From Pseudoxanthomonas sp. PXM03 (lineage in GTDB: Bacteria > Pseudomonadota > Gammaproteobacteria > Xanthomonadales > Xanthomonadaceae): a stretch of 64,000 nucleotides of DNA. Location: assembly GCF_014852005.1 (NCBI RefSeq), contig NZ_JACVAU010000003.1, positions 124,001 to 188,000 of the forward strand. Reading direction: 5' to 3'. Positions 46,172 to 54,414 of the stretch are shown here, piece by piece. A program made the translations under genes and the position numbers. Position 1 is the first letter of the stretch, and each line of letters opens with the position of its first letter. The notes under the pieces were generated by a model. The model made no database searches. It saw only the letters and a list, made by a program, of their open reading frames with translations, and was not told the origin of the DNA.

Positions 46172-47863
46172 TTACTCGGACTTGCCACCATCCAGCTGTG
46201 CACGCAGCAGCGCGCCCAGGCTGGTGGTACCGGTGGAAGCTTCGGCAGCGGACTTGTTGTACTCGGCCAGTGCCTCGGCGGTTTCGGCTTCGTCCTTGGC
46301 CTTGATCGACAGCTGCAGCGTGCGGCCCTTGCGGTCCATGCCGATGAACTTGGCTTCGACCTTGTCGCCAAGCTTCAGGTGCTGGCTGGCGTCGTCCACG
46401 CGGTCGTAGCTGATGTCCCGCGCCATCACGTAGCCTTCGATGCCATCGGCCAGTTCGATCGTGGCGCCCTTGGCGTCCACTTCCTTCACCGTACCTTCGA
46501 CCTTCGAGCCCTTCGGATGGGTCGCCATGTACTGGCCGAACGGATCCTGTTCCAGCTGCTTCACGCCCAGACTGATGCGCTCGCGCTCCGGATCGACCGC
46601 CAGCACCACGGCTTCCAGCGTGTCGCCCTTCTTGAAGTTGCGCACAATGTCTTCGCCGGTGGTGTTCCAGCTGATGTCGGACAGGTGGATCAGGCCGTCG
46701 ATGCCGCCGTCCAGGCCGATGAAGATGCCGAAGTCGGTGATCGACTTGATCTGGCCGGACACCTTGTCGTTCTTCTTGTGGGTGGCCGCGAAGGTTTCCC
46801 ACGGATTGGCGGCAACCTGCTTCATGCCCAGCGAGATGCGGCGACGCTCTTCATCCACGTCCAGCACCATCACTTCGACTTCGTCACCGACCTGCACGAC
46901 CTTGGACGGATTGACGTTCTTGTTGGTCCAGTCCATCTCGGAGACGTGCACCAGGCCTTCGACGCCCGGCTCGATCTCGACGAACGCGCCGTAATCGGTG
47001 ACGTTGGAGACCTTGCCGAACACGCGGCTGTTGGCCGGGTAACGGCGGGCGATGTTGTCCCACGGATCCTCGCCCAGCTGCTTCAGGCCCAGCGAGACGC
47101 GGTTGCGCTCACGGTCGTACTTCAGCACGCGGACATCCAGCTCCTGGCCGACTTCCACGACTTCGGACGGATGGCGCACGCGCTTCCAGGCCATGTCGGT
47201 GATGTGCAGCAGGCCGTCGATGCCACCCAGGTCGACGAACGCGCCGTAGTCAGTGAGGTTCTTGACCACACCCTTCAGCACCACGCCTTCCTGCAGCTTG
47301 TCCATCAGCTGCTCGCGCTCTTCCGAATGCTCGCTCTCGACCACCGCGCGGCGGGAGACGACGACATTGTTGCGCTTGCGGTCCAGCTTGATGAGCTTGA
47401 ACTCCAGCTCCTTGCCTTCCAGGTAGCCGGGATCGCGCACGGGGCGCACATCGACCAGCGAACCCGGCAGGAATGCGCGGACGTCCTTGATGTCGACGGT
47501 GAAACCACCCTTGACCTTGCCGCTGATGCGACCGGTGATGGTTTCGTTCTTCTCCAGGGCTTCTTCCAGCTCGTCCCACACCATGGCGCGCTTGGCTTTC
47601 TCGCGCGAGAGGACGGTTTCACCGAAGCCGTTCTCGAGGGAGTCGAGTGCGACCTTGACTTCGTCGCCCACTCCCACGTCGATTTCACCGGCGTCGTTCC
47701 GGAACTGTTCGATCGGCACGATGCCTTCGGACTTCAGGCCCGCGTTGATCACCACCACGTCGTTGCGGACTTCCACGACGACGCCGGTGACGATCGCGCC
47801 CGGCTTCAGCTTGGCCAGATGGGTCTGGCTCTGTTCAAACAGTTCGGCAAATGATTCGGTCAT
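46172..47863 (-). CDS. rpsA: 30S ribosomal protein S1
   Basis: The mRNA-binding ribosomal protein needed for most translation initiation. The 563-residue protein has six S1 OB-fold repeats; clear copies include [60 protein letters not shown] and [20 protein letters not shown]. Length is near that of E. coli (557). Start [11 protein letters not shown] at 47863 has no strong Shine-Dalgarno, only an A/T-rich stretch, as in the self-regulated E. coli gene; the upstream in-frame start at 47887 is less likely. It follows cmk by 155 bp. Confidence 0.97.
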   Translation of the reverse strand: MTESFAELFEQSQTHLAKLKPGAIVTGVVVEVRNDVVVINAGLKSEGIVPIEQFRNDAGEIDVGVGDEVKVALDSLENGFGETVLSREKAKRAMVWDELEEALEKNETITGRISGKVKGGFTVDIKDVRAFLPGSLVDVRPVRDPGYLEGKELEFKLIKLDRKRNNVVVSRRAVVESEHSEEREQLMDKLQEGVVLKGVVKNLTDYGAFVDLGGIDGLLHITDMAWKRVRHPSEVVEVGQELDVRVLKYDRERNRVSLGLKQLGEDPWDNIARRYPANSRVFGKVSNVTDYGAFVEIEPGVEGLVHVSEMDWTNKNVNPSKVVQVGDEVEVMVLDVDEERRRISLGMKQVAANPWETFAATHKKNDKVSGQIKSITDFGIFIGLDGGIDGLIHLSDISWNTTGEDIVRNFKKGDTLEAVVLAVDPERERISLGVKQLEQDPFGQYMATHPKGSKVEGTVKEVDAKGATIELADGIEGYVMARDISYDRVDDASQHLKLGDKVEAKFIGMDRKGRTLQLSIKAKDEAETAEALAEYNKSAAEASTGTTSLGALLRAQLDGGKSE

Positions 47864-48018
47864 TGAAAAATACTCGGTTGATGACACAGACCGGGAGCAC
47901 CTGAAGATGCACCGCGATCCACCCGTTGTCGGCCGGCGCGGGATTGCGTGTGGCCGTGAGTGTTGTGGTTGTTGAACCGCACGGAGGATTCCGGGCGGAC
48001 CTTCTGCTGGGCGGGAGC

Positions 48019-48696
48019 CTAGTCCGCGCGCGCCGGCACCAAAGCCAGCACGCGTTCGACGACGGCATCGATGCCAAGGCCGGTGGTGTCGATGAGGACG
48101 GCGTCTTCGGCCGGCCGCAGGGGCGCCACCGCACGCTGGGCGTCACGGGCGTCACGGGCGAGGATCTCGCGCAGCAGACCGTCGATTGTGACGGAAACCC
48201 CTTTGTCTTTCAACTGCTTATAGCGCCTTTCCGCCCGTTCGTCGGCACTGGCGGTCAGGAACACCTTGTAAGGAGCATCCGGGAAGATGACGGTCCCCAT
48301 GTCCCGCCCATCGGCCACCAGTCCCGGCGGCCGGCGAAAAGCCCGCTGGCGCTCCTTCAGAGCGGACCGCACCTCGGGAATGGCCGCAATGGCGGACGCG
48401 AGGGCGCCCGTGGTTTCCAGGCGCAGCTCGTCCGTGGCGTCCAGATCGTCCACGATGACCCGGAGGCCCTGCTCCGTTTCGCGGAAACTGACGCTGGTAT
48501 CGAAGGCACACCGGACCAGGGCGGCAGGATCGGAGATATCCAGATCGGCCCAGCTTGCCGCCACGCCAACCGCGCGGTACAGCGCCCCGGAGTCGAGGTA
48601 ATGCCAGCCGAGTCGGCCGGCCGCCAGCCGGCTCACCGTCCCCTTGCCCGCCCCGGAGGGGCCATCGATGGTCAGGACGGGTGAGGTATCGGACAT
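48019..48696 (-). CDS. cmk: Cytidylate kinase
   Basis: It phosphorylates CMP and dCMP using ATP. The 225-residue protein begins [20 protein letters not shown], with the P-loop GPSGAGKGT, and contains [12 protein letters not shown], the CMP-specificity region, [22 protein letters not shown], and a LID with [25 protein letters not shown] lies just before ATG 48696; longer upstream readings are unlike the family. The cmk-rpsA-ihfB order is conserved in gammaproteobacteria. Confidence 0.97.
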   Translation of the reverse strand: MSDTSPVLTIDGPSGAGKGTVSRLAAGRLGWHYLDSGALYRAVGVAASWADLDISDPAALVRCAFDTSVSFRETEQGLRVIVDDLDATDELRLETTGALASAIAAIPEVRSALKERQRAFRRPPGLVADGRDMGTVIFPDAPYKVFLTASADERAERRYKQLKDKGVSVTIDGLLREILARDARDAQRAVAPLRPAEDAVLIDTTGLGIDAVVERVLALVPARAD

Positions 48697-48792
48697 GGGG
48701 TCTCCTGAGGGGTTTTGGGCGGCATTATGATGTCGACCATCGGGCACGGGACACCTTCGGCGCCATGTTGACGGAGGGCACAGTGCAACCGC

Positions 48793-48822
48793 TTGATATG
48801 CCAATGGAATTGCCGTTAGAAT
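48793..48822 (+). promoter_or_regulatory. Sigma70-type promoter for rpmJ
   Basis: TTGATA (48793-48798) and TAGAAT (48817-48822) with 18-bp spacing, 48 bp upstream of the rpmJ ATG. Both hexamers match consensus well. Confidence 0.7.
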
Positions 48823-48870
48823 AGCCGGCTTCGTTCCACCCCATACTCTTTTTACGCCGAGGTTCATCTC

Positions 48871-48996
48871 ATGAAGGTCCTGTCCTCCCTGAAGTCGGCG
48901 AAGGCCCGTCACCGCGACTGCAAGGTGGTCCGCCGCCGCGGCAAGGTCTTCGTGATCTGCAAATCCAACCCGCGTTTCAAGGCGCGCCAGCGCTGA
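48871..48996 (+). CDS. rpmJ: 50S ribosomal protein L36, zinc-independent (YkgO) type
   Basis: A 41-residue ribosomal protein, [17 protein letters not shown] at the start and FKARQR at the end. The zinc-binding set of classic L36 (Cys11, Cys14, Cys27, His32) is not kept: only two cysteines remain (about 17 and 30). This, with the [10 protein letters not shown] ending, matches the zinc-free YkgO-type paralog that replaces zinc-bound L36 under zinc limitation in species with both. It is monocistronic, with its own promoter and terminator, outside the spc ribosomal operon. No Zur box was recognised by eye. Confidence 0.92.
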   Translation: MKVLSSLKSAKARHRDCKVVRRRGKVFVICKSNPRFKARQR

Positions 48997-49031
48997 GGAA
49001 CGGCACTGCCGGCCACGGCCGGCAATGCATC

Positions 49032-49056
49032 AAAAGCCGCCTCCGGGCGGTTTTTT
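49032..49056 (+). terminator. Intrinsic terminator after rpmJ
   Basis: A CCGCC / GGCGG stem with a TCCG loop is followed by six T, extended on the 5' side by pairing A residues. It ends 36 bp after the rpmJ stop. Confidence 0.88.
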
Positions 49057-49072
49057 GTTGTCCTGCTTTTGT

Positions 49073-49078
49073 TATAAA
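49073..49078 (+). promoter_or_regulatory. Probable -10 element of the secreted-protein gene
   Basis: TATAAA, 28 bp upstream of the ATG at 49106 and immediately after the rpmJ terminator. The -35 region overlaps the terminator T-run and is unclear. Confidence 0.4.
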
Positions 49079-49105
49079 AGGCAGATCACCCAGGGGAATC
49101 CCACC

Positions 49106-49435
49106 ATGAGCCGTCGCGCCCTCGCACTTCCGTTGATCGCCCTGCTCGGCCTTGCCGGCCCGGCTTTCGCAGACACCCTGCTGATAGAGCGCGCCCAGGA
49201 AACGCCCGCGGCGGCGGCCCCGGTGCGTGGACAGACGGCAGCTGACGTCGAAGCCCGCTTCGGCGCTCCGCAACAGAAGCTCGAGCCACGCGGTGGCCAG
49301 AAGCGGCAGTGGCCGGTGATCCATCGCTGGGTCTATCCCGGTTTCACGGTCTACTTCGAGAAGAGCCGCGTCATCGACGTGGTGCTGAACAAGGCTACCG
49401 CCGAAGAAATCGGCCCCAAGCCCCCCATCCGCTGA
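49106..49435 (+). CDS. Small exported protein of unknown function (109 aa)
   Basis: A 109-residue precursor with a clear Sec signal peptide (MSRRALALPLIALLGLAGPAFA, cleavage after AFA). The mature part of about 87 residues begins DTLLIERAQ and contains GQTAADVEARFGAPQQKLEP, a pattern like SmpA/BamE-type domains, where a helix is followed by FGxP. The end, VIHRWVYPGFTVYFEKSRVIDVVLN, suits a small beta sheet. I suspect a BamE-like fold but not BamE itself, as the lipobox is missing. AGGGGA lies 9 bases before the ATG. The agmatine deiminase gene follows 27 bp downstream. Confidence 0.8.
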   Translation: MSRRALALPLIALLGLAGPAFADTLLIERAQETPAAAAPVRGQTAADVEARFGAPQQKLEPRGGQKRQWPVIHRWVYPGFTVYFEKSRVIDVVLNKATAEEIGPKPPIR

Positions 49436-49462
49436 CCGGCGACTTTCACGCCCCGCAATCCC

Positions 49463-50494
49463 ATGACCGATGCCTATCGCTTTCCCGCGGAATGGGAGCC
49501 CCAGTCCGCGATCCTGATCGCTTGGCCGCACGCCGAGACGGACTGGGCCGACCGCCTCGCCGATGTCGAGGAAACCTACGTCGCCCTGGTGGCCGCCATC
49601 ACCCGCTTCCAGCCGGTGGTGATCTGCGTCGCCGACGACGACCTGCAGACCTATGCCGAAGCGCGACTGCGCTCGGCGCGGGTGGACATGGAACGTGTGC
49701 GCTTCGTTCCCGCCGAGTACGACGACACCTGGCTACGCGACTCCGGACCGATCACCTTGCGTGATGGCCACCGGTTCAAATTGCTGGACTTCCGCTTCAC
49801 AGGGTGGGGCGGCAAGTACGAAGCCACGCGCGACGACCGTCTGGTCGGCGAGCTCTCCGGCCTTCAGTTGTTTCACAACTATTTCGTCCAAAGTATTGAT
49901 TTTGCTTTGGAAGGCGGTGCCATTGAAACTGATGGCGCGGGCACGCTGCTCACCACATGGCAATGCCTGCATGAGCGTCACCCCGACGCCTCGCGCGCGG
50001 AATTGACCGAAAAGCTTGCGCGCTGGCTGAAGCAGGACCGCGTGCTGTGGCTGGACCATGGCTACCTGGAGGGCGACGACACCGACGCCCATATCGACAC
50101 CCTTGCCCGGTTCGCGCCCGGCAACGCCATCGTTTACCAGGCCTGCGACGACGCGACGGACAGCCACCATGCCGAACTGCAGGCGATGGCCGCCGATATC
50201 GCCGCCCTGCGCACCGCCGATGGCCAGCCTTACCGTCCCTTTCCGCTGCCGTGGGCGCAGCCTGTGATGGACAACGACCGTCGCTTGGCAGCGTCTTACG
50301 CGAACTACCTGATCATCAACGGCGCCGTGTTGATGCCGGCCTATGGCGATGCCGCCGACAACCAGGCCGCCGCCGTGCTGGCACAGGCCTACCCGGACCG
50401 CGAGATCGTGCAGGTGCCATGCCGGGCACTGATCTGGCAGAACGGCAGTCTGCATTGCATCACCATGCAACTGCCGGCAGGGCTGCTCGGCTGA
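49463..50494 (+). CDS. aguA: Agmatine deiminase
   Basis: It hydrolyses agmatine to N-carbamoylputrescine and ammonia. The 343-residue protein belongs to the guanidino-group modifying (PAD) superfamily: WPHAETDW near the N terminus, DDTWLRDSGPI, FALEGGAIETDGAGTLLTT (Glu/Asp ligands), WLDHGYLEGDDTDAHIDTLARF (His and Asp) and the catalytic Cys in GSLHCITMQ. The next enzyme of the pathway, AguB, is encoded 2.5 kb downstream on the same strand. Putrescine is the final product. Confidence 0.94.
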   Translation: MTDAYRFPAEWEPQSAILIAWPHAETDWADRLADVEETYVALVAAITRFQPVVICVADDDLQTYAEARLRSARVDMERVRFVPAEYDDTWLRDSGPITLRDGHRFKLLDFRFTGWGGKYEATRDDRLVGELSGLQLFHNYFVQSIDFALEGGAIETDGAGTLLTTWQCLHERHPDASRAELTEKLARWLKQDRVLWLDHGYLEGDDTDAHIDTLARFAPGNAIVYQACDDATDSHHAELQAMAADIAALRTADGQPYRPFPLPWAQPVMDNDRRLAASYANYLIINGAVLMPAYGDAADNQAAAVLAQAYPDREIVQVPCRALIWQNGSLHCITMQLPAGLLG

Positions 50495-50620
50495 GTCCCG
50501 CCATGGCGTCACGGTTCATGGCACCGTGACGTCAGTTGGGCGCAGATTGAACGCTTCGTTTACATCTCGCCCCACACGATGCCGGATAACCACCGTTTCC
50601 CATTGATCGAGGAGACGGCC

Positions 50621-51583
50621 GTGTATTCACGACGCAAGTTCCTGACGACCACTGCGCTGGCCACGGCCGGCCTTGGCCTGGCCGCCTGCCGGGACGCGGC
50701 GCAAGCGGGCGGGGTTGGCGCGGCGCCCGCTGTTCCAGCGCCCGAAGCCGTTTCCGGCACGTTGAACACCCGCCTCATCCCGTCGACCAGCGAGCGGGTT
50801 CCCGTCATCGGCATGGGCACGTCCGGCAGTTTCGAAGTCGGCCAGAGCGCTGCCGAACTCGATCCATTGCGTGAAGTGCTGAAGCGGTTCTTTGCCGCAG
50901 GCGCCACGCTCATCGACACCGCACCCACCTACAGCGTCGCCGAAGATGTCATGGGCGCGCTGCTGGCCGAACAGGGACTCACCACCAAGGCCTGGCTGGC
51001 CACCAAACTGTCCGGCGTGACCGGACGCGAGGCCGGCATGGCCCAGTTCGAAGACACGCTGCGCCGGCTGAAGACCGACAAGGTGGCGTTGCTGCAGGTC
51101 CACAACCTGGGCGACCTGAAGACCCAGATGGCCGTGGCACGCGAACTGAAGGCACAGGGCAAGGTGAAGTACGTCGGCGTCACGCACTACGTGGAGCGTG
51201 CGCAGGAAGAAATCGCGAATGTCGTGCAGGCCGAGAAGCCCGACTTCCTGCAGATCAACTATTCGGTCGCCAGCCGCGGTGCGGAGAAGCGCGTATTGCC
51301 ACTCGCGCAGGATCTCGGTGTGGCGGTGCTGATCAACCGCGCATTCGAAGACGGCAGGTTGTTCGCGCAGGTGAAGGACAAGCCCGTGCCCCAGGCGCTG
51401 GCAGACGCCGGTGTGACCTCGTGGGCGCAGGCGTTCCTCAAGTTCGCATTGAGTCATCCGGCGGTCACGGCGGTGATCCCCGCCACCGGCAAGCCCGACC
51501 GCCAGACCGACAATCTCAAGGCCGGTACAGGTCCGGACCTGACGCCTGCGCAGCGTGACGTCCTGATCGCTGCACTGGCCTGA
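50621..51583 (+). CDS. Tat-exported lipoprotein of the aldo/keto reductase family
   Basis: A 320-residue protein whose N terminus SRRKFLTTTALATAGLGLAAC combines a twin-arginine motif with a lipobox (LAAC), so it is probably folded in the cytosol, exported by Tat and lipid-anchored. The body is an aldo/keto reductase barrel: IGMGTSGSF, LIDTAPTYSVAEDVMG (catalytic Asp and Tyr), KAWLATKLSG (Lys), LLQVHNLGDL (His) and VIPATGKPDRQTDNLKAG (NADP-binding region). GTG 50621 is preferred, with GAGGAG 6 bases upstream; ATG 50579 would mask the Tat signal. A typical cofactor is NADPH, which is not abundant in the periplasm, so its role is puzzling. Confidence 0.85.
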   Translation: MYSRRKFLTTTALATAGLGLAACRDAAQAGGVGAAPAVPAPEAVSGTLNTRLIPSTSERVPVIGMGTSGSFEVGQSAAELDPLREVLKRFFAAGATLIDTAPTYSVAEDVMGALLAEQGLTTKAWLATKLSGVTGREAGMAQFEDTLRRLKTDKVALLQVHNLGDLKTQMAVARELKAQGKVKYVGVTHYVERAQEEIANVVQAEKPDFLQINYSVASRGAEKRVLPLAQDLGVAVLINRAFEDGRLFAQVKDKPVPQALADAGVTSWAQAFLKFALSHPAVTAVIPATGKPDRQTDNLKAGTGPDLTPAQRDVLIAALA

Positions 51584-51587
51584 ATCG

Positions 51588-52901
51588 ATGACGCCATCCT
51601 CCCCGCTTGCGCCGGGCGCCGCGTCACGGTTCGCCGCCCTGTTCAACGTCCGCCCGCACGAAGCACCGGTCGTGATGGCCGGACTGGTGATGTTCTTCCT
51701 GTTGTTCGCAGGCTACTTCATGCTGCGGCCGATCCGCGAAACGATGGGCGTCGCAGGAGGCGTGGACAACCTGCAATGGTTGTTCACCGGCACGTTCGTC
51801 GCCACGCTGGCGGTGCTCCCGGCCTATGGCTGGATCGCCTCGAAAGTGTCAAGGCGGCGCATCGTGCCCTGGGTGTTCGGCGTGGTCGTGGCCAGCCTGC
51901 TCGGCTACGGGGGCGCCATGCTCGCGCGGCCCGACGATGTGTGGCTGGCGCGCACGTTCTACATCTGGGTATCGGTCATCAACCTGCTGATGATCTCGTT
52001 GGCATGGAGCGTGCTGGCCGACGTGATGGACAGCCACGAAGCCAAGCGCCTGTTCGCGCTGATCGCCGGTGGCGCCAGCCTGGGCGGCCTGGTGGGCCCC
52101 CTGCTGACCACGCTGCTGGTCAAGCCACTGGGGCACGGCGGCCTGATGGTGCTGTCGGCCGTACTGATCGGCGCCAGCGCCGCCACCGCCACCTGGCTGC
52201 ATCGCTGGCGTGATCGCCATCCGCTGCCAGCCGGCGCCCTGTCTTCGGACCAGCGACGGCGACCACTGGGAGGAAACCCTTTCGCCGGCGCGACAGCTGT
52301 GTTCCGCTCGCCCTACCTGATGGGCATCGCGTTCTTCGTGCTGCTGCTGGCGACAGTGACCACGTTCCTCTATTTCGAGCAGGCCAAGCTGGTGGCCGAG
52401 CGCTTCGCGGACAAGGAAGAGCAGACGCGGGTGTTCGGCCTGATCGACACGGCCGTGCAGACACTGGCGATCCTCAGCCAGTTGTTCATCACCGGCCGGA
52501 TCGCACAGCGGCTGGGCGTGGGCGTGTTGCTGGTGGCGGTGCCGATGATCGTCGCCGCAGGCTTCCTCTGGCTGGCGTTGGCGCCGGTGTTCGCGGTTTT
52601 CGTGGTCGTGATGGTGGTGCGGCGCGCGGGCGAGTACGCCTTCGTGCGTCCGGGTCGCGAGATGCTCTATACCGTGGTGCCCGCGGAACAGAAGTACAAG
52701 GCGAAGAACTTCATCGACACCGTGGTCTACCGCGGCGGCGATGCACTCAGCGGCTGGGTCAAGCGTGCGCTGGATGTCCTGGCCGAACACCCGGCCGCAG
52801 CGATGTTCATCGGTGCGGGCGTGGCTGTTGCATGGGCGGTGACCGGCGCGGCGCTCGGACGGCGGCAAACGGAGCTGGAAGCGTCGCGCGACGCCGCCTG
52901 A
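51588..52901 (+). CDS. MFS / ATP:ADP-antiporter-like membrane transporter
   Basis: A 437-residue protein with about 12 membrane spans. The first helices (FNVRPHEAPVVMAGLVMFFLLFAGYFMLRPIRETM) and the region VINLLMISLAWSVLADVMD look like the NTP/NDP (TLC) exchange transporter family, related to MFS. Later, RRAGEYAFVRPGREMLYTVVP and AKNFIDTVVYRGGDALSGW match that family too. In free-living bacteria these proteins have unknown substrates. It starts 4 bp after the aldo/keto reductase gene, so the two are coupled and inserted between aguA and aguB. Confidence 0.8.
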   Translation: MTPSSPLAPGAASRFAALFNVRPHEAPVVMAGLVMFFLLFAGYFMLRPIRETMGVAGGVDNLQWLFTGTFVATLAVLPAYGWIASKVSRRRIVPWVFGVVVASLLGYGGAMLARPDDVWLARTFYIWVSVINLLMISLAWSVLADVMDSHEAKRLFALIAGGASLGGLVGPLLTTLLVKPLGHGGLMVLSAVLIGASAATATWLHRWRDRHPLPAGALSSDQRRRPLGGNPFAGATAVFRSPYLMGIAFFVLLLATVTTFLYFEQAKLVAERFADKEEQTRVFGLIDTAVQTLAILSQLFITGRIAQRLGVGVLLVAVPMIVAAGFLWLALAPVFAVFVVVMVVRRAGEYAFVRPGREMLYTVVPAEQKYKAKNFIDTVVYRGGDALSGWVKRALDVLAEHPAAAMFIGAGVAVAWAVTGAALGRRQTELEASRDAA

Positions 52902-52985
52902 GCCTCGCGTTCACCGGCGGGCAGCCTGCCGTCACGGTGGACGCGGTACCATGCGCCCCTCCCCGTCCATGCCCCTCGACGCACG

Positions 52986-53870
52986 ATGATCAGCACCACC
53001 CTGCCCGTTGCCCTGATCCAGGAAAAGAACCACGGCGACGCCGACGCCAACCTGTCGGTGATCGAGGCGCGCGTGGCCGAGGCCGCCAAGCGTGGTGCGA
53101 GACTGGTGCTGCTGCAGGAACTGCACAACGGCGCCTATTTCTGCCAGCACGAGTCGGTGCACGAATTCGACCTGGCCGAGCCGATCCCCGGCCCGAGCAC
53201 GGAGCGCCTGGGTGCGCTGGCGAAGCAGCACGGCGTGGTGCTGGTGTCGTCGCTGTTCGAGCGCCGCGCCGCCGGGCTGTACCACAACACCGCCGTCGTC
53301 TACGAAAAGGACGGCAGCATCGCGGGCAAGTACCGCAAGATGCACATCCCGGACGATCCGGGGTTCTACGAGAAGTTCTACTTCACGCCCGGCGACATCG
53401 GCTTCACCCCCATCGAAACCTCGGTCGGCCGCCTCGGCGTGCTGGTCTGCTGGGACCAGTGGTACCCCGAAGCCGCGCGCCTGATGGCGCTGGCTGGCGC
53501 GGACGTGCTGCTGTACCCGACCGCGATCGGGTGGGATCCGGATGACGGGCAGGCCGAGAAGAACCGCCAGCGCGATGCGTGGGTGTTGAGTCATCGCGGC
53601 CACGCCGTCGCCAACGGCCTGCCGGTACTGAGCTGCAATCGCGTCGGCCATGAAGCGTCACCGCTGGGCGCCTCCGGCATCCAGTTCTGGGGCAACAGCC
53701 ACGTATTGGGTCCGCAAGGCGAGTTCATCGCCGAAGCCGGCACCGAAGCGACCATCCTGATGGCCGAGGTCGACATGGCGCGCAGCGAACACGTGCGCCG
53801 CATCTGGCCGTTCCTGCGCGACCGCCGCATCGACGCATACGGCGACCTGCTCAAGCGCTACATCGACTGA
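52986..53870 (+). CDS. aguB: N-carbamoylputrescine amidase
   Basis: It hydrolyses N-carbamoylputrescine to putrescine, CO2 and ammonia. The 294-residue nitrilase-superfamily enzyme carries the Glu-Lys-Cys triad: Glu in LVLLQELHNGAYF, Lys in GKYRKMHIPDDPGFYEK and Cys in LGVLVCWDQWYPEAARL. The specificity segment HIPDDPGFYEKFYFTPGD is typical of the plant/bacterial enzyme. It works directly after AguA but is separated from it by two other genes; the GNAT gene follows 9 bp downstream. Confidence 0.95.
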   Translation: MISTTLPVALIQEKNHGDADANLSVIEARVAEAAKRGARLVLLQELHNGAYFCQHESVHEFDLAEPIPGPSTERLGALAKQHGVVLVSSLFERRAAGLYHNTAVVYEKDGSIAGKYRKMHIPDDPGFYEKFYFTPGDIGFTPIETSVGRLGVLVCWDQWYPEAARLMALAGADVLLYPTAIGWDPDDGQAEKNRQRDAWVLSHRGHAVANGLPVLSCNRVGHEASPLGASGIQFWGNSHVLGPQGEFIAEAGTEATILMAEVDMARSEHVRRIWPFLRDRRIDAYGDLLKRYID

Positions 53871-53879
53871 GGCCCGCGC

Positions 53880-54410
53880 GTGCCGCTGACCGTCCGTGAC
53901 GCCACGCCGGCCGACGTGCCGGCGATCACCGCCCTGTACGCCGCGGAAGTCCGCGACCACGTCAACACCTACGAGTACGACGTACCCGACGAAGCCGAGA
54001 TGGCGCGCCGCATGCAGGGCGTGCTCGACGCCGGCTATCCCTACCTAGTGGCGGAACTCGACGGCGAGTTCGTCGGCTATGCCTACGCCAGCAGCTACCG
54101 CGCGCGCGCGGGCTATCGCAAGACCGTCGAGAACTCCGTCTACGTCCTGCCCGGCCGGCAAGGCCAGGGCATCGGCGCTGCGCTGATGCAGGCACTGATC
54201 GACGCCTGCGAGACACGCGGCTACCGGCAGATGATCGCCGTGATCGGCGAACCCACAAACACGGCCTCCATCCGGCTGCACGAGAAGTTCGGCTTCACCC
54301 TGGTGGGTGTCTTCCGTGGCATCGCATGGAAGCAGGACCGCTGGCTGGATACCGTGCAGATGCAGCGCACCCTCGGCGCCGGCACCACCGCGCCCCCGCA
54401 AGACGAATGA
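53880..54410 (+). CDS. GNAT N-acetyltransferase (phosphinothricin/methionine-sulfoximine type)
   Basis: A 176-residue acetyltransferase resembling PAT / YncA / MddA enzymes that acetylate the amino group of methionine sulfone, sulfoximine or phosphinothricin. The acetyl-CoA loop is LPGRQGQGIGAALMQALI, preceded by ENSVYVLP, and the C-terminal KFGFTLVGVFRGIAWKQDRWLDTVQMQR is diagnostic. It begins with GTG at 53880, 9 bp after aguB. The natural substrate could be an amino acid or polyamine analogue; the latter is a guess from the neighbours. Confidence 0.88.
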   Translation: MPLTVRDATPADVPAITALYAAEVRDHVNTYEYDVPDEAEMARRMQGVLDAGYPYLVAELDGEFVGYAYASSYRARAGYRKTVENSVYVLPGRQGQGIGAALMQALIDACETRGYRQMIAVIGEPTNTASIRLHEKFGFTLVGVFRGIAWKQDRWLDTVQMQRTLGAGTTAPPQDE

Positions 54411-54414
54411 CACC

